Source of the DNA: Hymenobacter sp. BT559
GTDB lineage: Bacteria; Bacteroidota; Bacteroidia; Cytophagales; Hymenobacteraceae
Length of the DNA: 64,000 nucleotides
Direction of reading: 5' to 3'
NCBI RefSeq assembly: GCF_017571525.1
Contig: NZ_JAGETY010000006.1
Location: 124,001 to 188,000, forward strand
The notes under the pieces were generated by a model. It had not been told where the DNA came from. It saw only the letters and a program-made list of their open reading frames with translations, and made no database searches. The number at the start of each line of letters is the position of its first letter. Position 1 is the stretch's first letter. A program made the position numbers and the translations under genes. Positions 58,372 through 64,000 of this stretch are shown here, in pieces.

Positions 58372-60465
58372 TTACACCCCGCCTTGGTACTTGCGGGTGG
58401 CCCATTCGGCCCCTAGCAGCGCTACTAAGGTGAAGAACAGCCACTTCAGGTTTATCAAGTCCTTCAGGTCTTCTTCGCTGCTGAGCACTGGCTTGAAGTT
58501 CTTGGCCGCCAGGTCTTGCGCCAGCTTGTCGAGTTGGCTAGGGTAGTAAAGCTGGCCGCCGCTGCGGCGGCTGAGCTGGGCTAGCAGGCGGTGGTCAGCT
58601 TTCGATTCCTGGGCTTCGAGCGGCTGGTTTTGCACCAATAATTCGCCGCTAGCCTGCTGGGCCTGGCCGCCGAGTGTGGCGTGGGCCTGGTAGCGATAGA
58701 GACCGGCCGGCAGCGGCCCCAGGTGCAGTGGCGAGCCATCGGCCGCATTGGCGAAGGTGACGGTGCGCGCACGGCGGGCCGAGTCGGTGAGGGTGAGCGT
58801 GATTTTCTGGTCGTAAATACGCTCGAATACCGCGTTGTACGTTTCAGCGCCCAACGTCACATCGTCTTGCGTACCAAATACGTCTTGGCTTGGGTACACG
58901 TCGAGGCGCTTCTTATTGGCATTTTGGGTCAGCAGCTGCAGCGTGCGGCTGATGAGCCGGTCGTAGGCTTCGGGGCGGTCGTCGTGGGCTATGGCTTCTT
59001 CCAGGCGCCACTGCCAGGTGTTTTCGGCCAGCAGCGTAGCAGCCCGGGGGCTAGCCCCCGCTGCGCCGCCAAACACCAGCAAGGGCTTCTGGGTGGGCAG
59101 CCGGCCCACCTGCTGCCACAGCGCCGCCTCAGCCCCACCGCTTAGCCACAGCTCGCCGAAAGGTACCGGCACGGGTGGGTACTGCGCCAGGCGCCGCCGG
59201 CTCTCTTCATCGAGCGGCAGGCGGCCAAAGCCGGGGTTGGGCAGGGGAATCACCTCGTCTGTTTGAGTGCCGCGCGGCTGCACATTCAGGCCCGCGTTTA
59301 GCTGGTTATAGGCGTTATAATCAGACTGCGCGCTCAGCACGTAGAGCACCGGCACTTTGGCGGCCCGCACGCGGGCTAGCAGCTCCTGGCCGAGGCCGCC
59401 GCGCGCGGGCAGCTGGTGCAGCACCGCTACATCGAAGGAGGCGGTGGCAGGTAGCGGCTGACCAACGCTAGCCACTGCCAGGGTCAGGTCGAAGTTATTA
59501 TTGGCCAGAATAGCCGCCCGCAGTGCCTTCAGGTCGGGGTGGGGGGCCGCGCCGGCCAGCAGCACGCGCAGCTTGCCCTTCACAATTTCGATAAAGGCCG
59601 TGCGACTGTTATTAAGCGCGGTAAACTCGCCGGCCTGGGGCAGCACCCGCACCTCGTAGCGGCGCTTGCCCGGCGCGGGCGCGGTAAGCTGAAACGTAGC
59701 TCTGACGCGGCGCCGGCCGTTGGGCAGGGCTAGCCGGCGGCTTTCCAGCACCCGGCCGCCCTCGCGCACCTCCACCGTGGCCGTGCCGCCTGCGTAGCCT
59801 TCGTAGCCGATTTCTGCCTCCAGCGGAAATTTGTTGCCGCTAAAGGCCACGCGGTTATACACCAAGTCCGTCAGCCGCAAGTCTTTCTTTGGGATGGTAT
59901 CGCCGAGCGCTACGCTGAAAATGGGGAAGTTGAATTCCGAGAATTGCGGCTCCTGGCCCTGGTTCACGATGCCATCGCTCACGAGCACCACGCCGGCCAG
60001 GTTGCGCTCGGCGTTGGCCTCGCGGCTATCGGTCAGCAGCTTGTTCAGGTCGGTGCGGTTGGCGCTGAAGCGCACCGAGTCGGGTGCCGTGATAGCCTTG
60101 GTGAGCGTGCGGGTTTCGACCCGAAAGCCCTTGGCCCGCAAGGTGGTGGCTAGCTGCGGCAAGCCGGCCGTGAGCTGGCCCAGCGCGGGCCCGGGCGTGA
60201 AAAGGGGTATTGATTGCGAGTTATCGACCGCCAGCACCACGGTGGGCGCCTCGGTGCGCGTAGTCGTCGTTTTCACAAACGGCGAGAGCAGCAGAAAGCA
60301 CAAAAAGCTGACTACCACGAAGCGCAATGCCGCCAGTGTGTAGTTGACGGCCCGGCTCCAGGGCGCCCGGGCCGAATAGAGCAAGGCCGCGTAGCCCGCG
60401 CCCACGGCCAGGCAAAGCAGGATAAACCAGGGAGAATAGGCAGTAGAGAGCAAAACCAGAAACAC
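58372..60465 (-). CDS. VWA-like membrane protein of unknown function
   Basis: About 697 residues from a GTG at 60465 (a TTG at 60489 is possible; no ATG fits). Two N-terminal membrane helices (about 12-30 and 44-63), then a VWA-like domain with a MIDAS-type DNSQS (81-85) and VLVSDG, a central beta-rich part (Ig-like, about 230-330), a further alpha/beta region, and a C-terminal helix (LKWLFFTLVALLGAEW) near the end. This layout is frequent in Bacteroidota and resembles the BatA/BatB or glutamine-amidotransferase-like VWA membrane proteins. Function unknown. 46 bp after the YiiX-type gene. Confidence 0.8.
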   Translation of the reverse strand: MFLVLLSTAYSPWFILLCLAVGAGYAALLYSARAPWSRAVNYTLAALRFVVVSFLCFLLLSPFVKTTTTRTEAPTVVLAVDNSQSIPLFTPGPALGQLTAGLPQLATTLRAKGFRVETRTLTKAITAPDSVRFSANRTDLNKLLTDSREANAERNLAGVVLVSDGIVNQGQEPQFSEFNFPIFSVALGDTIPKKDLRLTDLVYNRVAFSGNKFPLEAEIGYEGYAGGTATVEVREGGRVLESRRLALPNGRRRVRATFQLTAPAPGKRRYEVRVLPQAGEFTALNNSRTAFIEIVKGKLRVLLAGAAPHPDLKALRAAILANNNFDLTLAVASVGQPLPATASFDVAVLHQLPARGGLGQELLARVRAAKVPVLYVLSAQSDYNAYNQLNAGLNVQPRGTQTDEVIPLPNPGFGRLPLDEESRRRLAQYPPVPVPFGELWLSGGAEAALWQQVGRLPTQKPLLVFGGAAGASPRAATLLAENTWQWRLEEAIAHDDRPEAYDRLISRTLQLLTQNANKKRLDVYPSQDVFGTQDDVTLGAETYNAVFERIYDQKITLTLTDSARRARTVTFANAADGSPLHLGPLPAGLYRYQAHATLGGQAQQASGELLVQNQPLEAQESKADHRLLAQLSRRSGGQLYYPSQLDKLAQDLAAKNFKPVLSSEEDLKDLINLKWLFFTLVALLGAEWATRKYQGGV

Positions 60466-60511
60466 GTGGCTAGGGCCACCGCAAGGCAAGTAACGAAGAA
60501 AGCCGGCTACC

Positions 60512-61270
60512 TCACCGGCTCACAACCGTAACCAGCGCCGGGCTGCGAAAGATACTGGCCGGCGAAATGACGGGCTCCGATAACGGCAGTTGCGCGCCGT
60601 AGCGTTCCCGCAGCTTGGCTCGCACGGCCTGGTGGCGCAGGTCGAAGTCGCGTAGCTGCTGCAATTGCCCTAGCTGGCGGTGCAGCCCCCGGTCGTACAC
60701 CTTCCAAATCAGCTCGGAGCAATAAATCTGTTTATCCGACCAGTTGAAGGCCAGGTCATAATCGTGCCCCAGCAGCGGCTGGCCCACGGCTTTCAAACGG
60801 GCTAGCGCGGCCGGCGTAAGCACCGTTTGCGCATCGCGCAGGCGCTTTACCACGAAGTGCTGGCCCTGGCCGCGTGCTATCCAGCGGGCTAGCGGCGTCA
60901 GTTTTACCGGCTGCATGGCCTCAAAAACCTGCCATTCGCCGTGGGCTTTGTATAGCAGCCCGCAGTGGCTGTAGGGTGAGTGCGTGGCTAGCTGGATGGC
61001 TTGGCTCTGGGCCGATAGCGAGGTGTGGAAGATAAGGTCGCCTTCGTGAAAAGAGCTTTGCGTGGTTGACAAGGATTCTTGTTCCTGCGCCGGTGGCATT
61101 GCTCCGGGTTCTATTTCCTGCGCCGGCGGTGTTGGCTCCGGCTCGGTAAGGTTGGTTTCTGTCGGGGATAATAAACGAGTTTGGCGTTGGCAGCGGCTCC
61201 ATGTCCCGAAGAGCATGAATACTCCCACCAAAATCCAGACGAGCACTTTCCCTACCGAGCGGATTAGCAT
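60512..61270 (-). CDS. YiiX/YebB-like NlpC/P60 family cysteine hydrolase
   Basis: 252 residues. N-terminal membrane helix (about 8-24), a Pro/Glu/Thr-rich linker (about 35-70), then the permuted papain-like fold: GDLIFHTSL, catalytic His102 in SPYSHCGLLYK, and nucleophile Cys184 in QIYCSELIWKVYD. In this permuted group the His comes before the Cys, as here. Possible substrates are peptidoglycan peptides or lipids; not deducible. It starts 10 bp after the fabG stop and is probably co-transcribed with it. Confidence 0.88.
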   Translation of the reverse strand: MLIRSVGKVLVWILVGVFMLFGTWSRCQRQTRLLSPTETNLTEPEPTPPAQEIEPGAMPPAQEQESLSTTQSSFHEGDLIFHTSLSAQSQAIQLATHSPYSHCGLLYKAHGEWQVFEAMQPVKLTPLARWIARGQGQHFVVKRLRDAQTVLTPAALARLKAVGQPLLGHDYDLAFNWSDKQIYCSELIWKVYDRGLHRQLGQLQQLRDFDLRHQAVRAKLRERYGAQLPLSEPVISPASIFRSPALVTVVSR

Positions 61271-61280
61271 GGCTAGGGTC

Positions 61281-62030
61281 CTACGTCAGCATACCGCCAT
61301 CCACTTGCAGCACCTGGCCGGTGATGTAGCTCGAATCGTCCGAAGCCAGAAATGCCGTGGCTTTGGCCACATCCTCGGGCGAGCCGCCGCGCTTGAGTGG
61401 GATGGCTTTGCGCCACTCGTCTACCTGCTTTTGGTCGAGGGCGTCGGTCATTTCAGTTTCGATGAAGCCAGGGGCAATGGCGTTGCAGCGGATATTGCGC
61501 GAGCCTAGCTCCAGGGCCACAGACTTGGTGAAGCCGATGATGCCGGCTTTGCTGGCGGCGTAGTTGGCCTGCCCTGCATTGCCCTTAATGCCTACTACCG
61601 AAGTCATGTTGATGATGCTGCCGGCTTTGGCGCGCATCATGGGCTTAGTGGCCGCTTTGGTGAGATTGAAAACCGATTTTAGGTTTACATTCAGCACGTT
61701 ATCCCATTGCTCTTCGCTCATGCGCATGAGCAGGCCATCTTGGGTGATGCCGGCATTATTTACCACTACGTCGAGCTTGCCAAAATCCTTCACTACGTCG
61801 TCGACCAGCTTTTCAGCCTGGGCATAGTCGGAGGCGTCGGAGCGGTAGCCCTTCACTTTGCCGCCGTGGGCGGCTAGCTCGGCTTCGAGCGCCTGGCCTT
61901 TTTCGACCGACGAGAGATAGGTGAAAGCTACCTGCGCGCCCTGCTGGGCAAACAACGTGGCAATGGCACGGCCAATTCCTTTTGATGCCCCAGTGATGAG
62001 GGCTACTTTTCCGGCGAGAGTCTGATTCAT
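61281..62030 (-). CDS. fabG: 3-oxoacyl-ACP reductase
   Basis: 249 residues from the ATG at 62030; the longer frame only copies the antisense of the next gene. Classical SDR with GASKGIG (14-20), NNAG (91-94), Asn115, Ser144, Tyr157 and Lys161, and GFIETEMTDAL. FabG reduces beta-ketoacyl-ACP with NADPH in fatty acid elongation. Close match to FabG throughout, so this is the likely housekeeping copy, in contrast to the SDR at 15197-15913 which lacks the Tyr. A perfect 27-bp inverted repeat stands upstream. Confidence 0.95.
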   Translation of the reverse strand: MNQTLAGKVALITGASKGIGRAIATLFAQQGAQVAFTYLSSVEKGQALEAELAAHGGKVKGYRSDASDYAQAEKLVDDVVKDFGKLDVVVNNAGITQDGLLMRMSEEQWDNVLNVNLKSVFNLTKAATKPMMRAKAGSIINMTSVVGIKGNAGQANYAASKAGIIGFTKSVALELGSRNIRCNAIAPGFIETEMTDALDQKQVDEWRKAIPLKRGGSPEDVAKATAFLASDDSSYITGQVLQVDGGMLT

Positions 62031-62043
62031 GGGGCGAAGATAA

Positions 62044-62122
62044 GTAATGACGTAATGAGGGGAGGAAGTGCTAAGGAGCGCCTGGCTTGCCTCATCACTT
62101 CCTCCCCTCATTACGTCATTAC
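62044..62122. repeat. inverted repeat with perfect 27-bp arms upstream of fabG
   Basis: 62044-62070 and 62096-62122 are exact complements (arm GTAATGACGTAATGAGGGGA and on), loop 25 nt. It fills the gap between mlaF and fabG. Confidence 0.96.
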
Positions 62123-62128
62123 CGCAGC

Positions 62129-62941
62129 TTACACCTCCGAAAGTGGCTCGGCGGCGAGGTTCTCCAAGCCCTGCGGGCCGTCTTCCTGCTCCACGCGCTT
62201 GGCGGCGCGCACCAGCGACGAGCTGAAGATGAACTCGCGCAGCTCCGGCACCTCGGCGTTGAGAATGTGCTCTTTGTTGCCGTCCCACAGCTTTTTGCCC
62301 TGGTGTAGGAAAATGATGTGGTCGCCGATGCCCACTACCGAGTTCATGTCGTGGGTGATGATGGCAGTGGTGATGTTGTACTCGTGCGTGATTTCGTAAA
62401 TCAGCTCGTCAATCTTGATGCTCGTGGCAGGGTCGAGGCCCGAGTTGGGTTCGTCGCAGAAAAGGTAAGTGCAATTAGGCGCGATGGCGCGGGCAATGCC
62501 CACACGCTTTTTCATACCGCCCGAAATTTCAGAAGGCATTTTATTGCCCGCATTTTCGAGGCCCACGCGCTTGAGGCAGAACTCGACGCGGTCGCGGCGC
62601 TCTTCTTCCGTCATATCGGGCGTCAGCATTTGCAGCGGAAACTCTACGTTCTTAGCCACCGTCATCGAGTCGAACAGCGCCGAGCCCTGAAACAGCATCC
62701 CGATTTTGCGGCGGATTTCCTGGCGGATATCCACTTTCGAGTTGGTATACACCGTGCCGTCGAAGGTGATAGAGCCAAGGTCGGGCTTCATCAGGCCCAC
62801 GATGCACGAGAGCAGTACGCTTTTGCCGGTACCCGAGCCGCCGAGTAGCAGGTTGCACTTGCCGGTTTCGAGTGTGCAGCTAATGCCTTTCAGCACTTGG
62901 TTGCCGTCGAAGGACTTTTCGAGGTTGGATATTTCAATCAT
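62129..62941 (-). CDS. mlaF: ABC transporter ATPase, MlaF type
   Basis: 270 residues from the ATG at 62941. Complete ABC ATPase: Walker A GGSGTGKS, Q-loop GMLFQGSALFDSMTV, signature ISGGMKKRVG, Walker B LFCDEPNSGLDP, H-loop IITHDM. The pattern is that of MlaF/Ttg2A, which drives phospholipid (or sterol/toluene) transport for outer membrane lipid asymmetry. Its permease MlaE is encoded upstream in the same direction (135 bp). No MlaD-type MCE gene is in the window, but it may follow elsewhere. Confidence 0.95.
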   Translation of the reverse strand: MIEISNLEKSFDGNQVLKGISCTLETGKCNLLLGGSGTGKSVLLSCIVGLMKPDLGSITFDGTVYTNSKVDIRQEIRRKIGMLFQGSALFDSMTVAKNVEFPLQMLTPDMTEEERRDRVEFCLKRVGLENAGNKMPSEISGGMKKRVGIARAIAPNCTYLFCDEPNSGLDPATSIKIDELIYEITHEYNITTAIITHDMNSVVGIGDHIIFLHQGKKLWDGNKEHILNAEVPELREFIFSSSLVRAAKRVEQEDGPQGLENLAAEPLSEV

Positions 62942-63076
62942 ATAGAAGTTGCTGGCGTGCTGCACGCACGAAGCAGGTTTTCACGTTCGACTTGATAAAA
63001 TTACTAGCCCCCCAAACAAGTGCGGCCGTGTAAAAGGTGATTTTCCTAAGCTTAGCACGGCAGCGCACGTTTTGTT

Positions 63077-63808
63077 TTAGAGCAGCACCGCGGCCAGCAC
63101 GTAGTCGGCCAGCAGGATAGCGATAATGGAGTTGGTAACGGCCGCTGTGCTGGCCGCACCTACTTCCAGGGCGCCGCCTTCGGTATAGTAGCCTTTATAG
63201 GCTGAGATGCCCGACACCAGAAACGCAAAAACAACTGCTTTGATTAAGGCAAAGAGGATGTTGTAAGGAATAAAATCGGTGCGGATGCCTTCGATATAGT
63301 CCTGCGGCGCCATTACGCCCGAGAGCGTGCCGGCCAGGTAGCCACCCAGGATGCTGAGCGCCATCGACAGAATAACCAGTAGCGGAAACATGAGCATGGC
63401 CGCCAAAATGCGTGGCAGCACCAGGTAAGAAGTGGAGTTGATGCCCATCACTTCGAGCGCCGAAATCTGCTCGGTGATGCGCATAGTGCCTAGCCCGCCC
63501 GCGATGGACGACCCCACCTTGCCCGCCAGCACAATGCTCGTGATGGTGGGGGCTAGCTCCAGAATGGTCATCTCGCGCACCATGTAGCCGATGGTCGACT
63601 TCGGGATGAGCGGGTTGGTGAGGTTGTAGGCAATCTGAATGCAGGTAACAGCCCCGATAAAGGCCGACACAATGCCCACGATGAAGATAGAGTTGACTCC
63701 AATAAGGGTTGCTTCTTCGAAGAAGCGGGTCCACAGCACCTTAAGCCGCTCGGCGCGTGCCACCATGTTGTAGAGAAAGAGTACGAAAGAGCCAAAAGTT
63801 TTGAACAT
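63077..63808 (-). CDS. mlaE: MlaE family ABC transporter permease
   Basis: 243 residues from the ATG at 63808; the longer frame would need a TTG start and has no support. Five to six membrane helices; the MlaE/YrbE pattern is visible (VGIVSAFIGAVTCIQIAYNL, YMVREMTILELAPTITSIVLAGKVGSSIAGGLGTMRITEQISALEVMG, then LPRILAAMLMFPLLV and GYLAG). It is the membrane part of the lipid transporter with MlaF. It is divergent from the truncated SDR gene at the right edge, with 95 bp between starts. Confidence 0.94.
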   Translation of the reverse strand: MFKTFGSFVLFLYNMVARAERLKVLWTRFFEEATLIGVNSIFIVGIVSAFIGAVTCIQIAYNLTNPLIPKSTIGYMVREMTILELAPTITSIVLAGKVGSSIAGGLGTMRITEQISALEVMGINSTSYLVLPRILAAMLMFPLLVILSMALSILGGYLAGTLSGVMAPQDYIEGIRTDFIPYNILFALIKAVVFAFLVSGISAYKGYYTEGGALEVGAASTAAVTNSIIAILLADYVLAAVLL

Positions 63809-63903
63809 AAAGGAGAATAAAGGACGAGTCGGGCCTGTCCGGCTAGCCCCGGCCAGTGGCGGCGGGGCATCTTTGCGTCTCTTACGTATAAACCCAGAAA
63901 ATA

Positions 63904-64000
63904 GTGACCTCAACCGCAGAGTTAGTAGTGATAACGGGGGGTAGCCAGGGCATAGGCCGCGCCTTGGTACTGAGTTTCTTAGCGGCTGGCTTTACGGTGG
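63904..64000 (+). CDS. short-chain dehydrogenase, N-terminal fragment (cut by window end)
   Basis: Only about 32 residues are inside the window. From a GTG at 63904 the frame reads a beta strand followed by GGSQGIGRALVLS, the dinucleotide-binding glycine motif of SDR oxidoreductases. No stop is reached at 64000. Divergent from mlaE. Substrate unknown. Confidence 0.7.
   Translation, partial: MTSTAELVVITGGSQGIGRALVLSFLAAGFTV

Noticed and set aside
58253..58444. N-terminal extension of the pseudouridine synthase frame
   Set aside because: It runs through the 35-bp hairpin and antisense-like low-complexity sequence; the family begins with MRYILLNKP.
16943..62122. CRISPR array or insertion sequences as an explanation of the repeats
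   Set aside because: Repeats are single foldbacks at separate sites, not regularly spaced direct repeats, and no transposase, cas gene or target duplication is seen.
62031..62288. N-terminal extension of the fabG frame
   Set aside because: It reads antisense to mlaF and through the inverted repeat; FabG homologues start at the ATG at 62030.

Overview
The window looks like a chromosomal segment of a GC-rich Bacteroidota, most likely Hymenobacter or a close Hymenobacteraceae relative. Supporting signs are a SusC/SusD/SusE outer-membrane uptake locus, a second TonB receptor paired with a DUF4249 lipoprotein, several promoters of the Bacteroidota type (TTG, about 19-23 nt, TAnnTTTG), and heavy use of a GCTAGC-like hexamer. 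The genus is inferred. No rRNA, phage, integrase, transposase or CRISPR array is visible. I see 55 protein genes (two cut by the window edges), one tRNA-Ser(GGA) and one candidate structured small RNA.

Layout. 1-2.7 kb: end of a CaiB/BaiF CoA-transferase, a zinc-dependent phospholipase C-like exported protein and a small exported protein. 2.8-8.4 kb: susE, susD and susC on the minus strand, with a LacI-type palindrome upstream. 9.1-12.2 kb: an exported hypothetical protein, a two-domain esterase, a candidate small RNA, and an aromatic amino acid hydroxylase homologue that has lost its iron ligands. 12.2-17 kb: dienelactone hydrolase, TetR plus ABC1/UbiB kinase pair, an atypical SDR, and an EamA transporter. 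17-24 kb: rarA, sppA, M1 peptidase, purine nucleoside phosphorylase and a small exported protein. 24-27 kb: DUF4249 and TonB receptor. 27-32 kb: thioredoxin, polysaccharide deacetylase with glycosyltransferase 2, GNAT, TatD, asparaginase, tRNA-Ser.

32.2-35.2 kb holds a light-sensing cluster: a soluble triple-PAS histidine kinase between two short BLUF photoreceptors. 35-41 kb is housekeeping: TetR, cytochrome b, aminotransferase, bifunctional nuclease, etfBA and a TPR protein. 42-56.5 kb is one metal-resistance island: an OmpR-type regulator and its kinase, followed by two complete TolC-adaptor-RND tripartite efflux operons of the CzcA/CusA heavy-metal class. Both operons carry in front a direct-repeat array of CTAAT spaced exactly 11 bp, which I read as the operator of the regulator. 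56.6-64 kb: a minus-strand series (hydrolase, pseudouridine synthase, VWA-like membrane protein, YiiX-type hydrolase, fabG) and an MlaE/MlaF lipid transporter, ending in a truncated SDR.

The most distinctive global trait is long, near-perfect inverted repeats (80-215 bp foldbacks, arms 25-43 bp, several sequence families) in many intergenic gaps. One sits inside a coding sequence, one covers a start codon and one supplies a stop codon.
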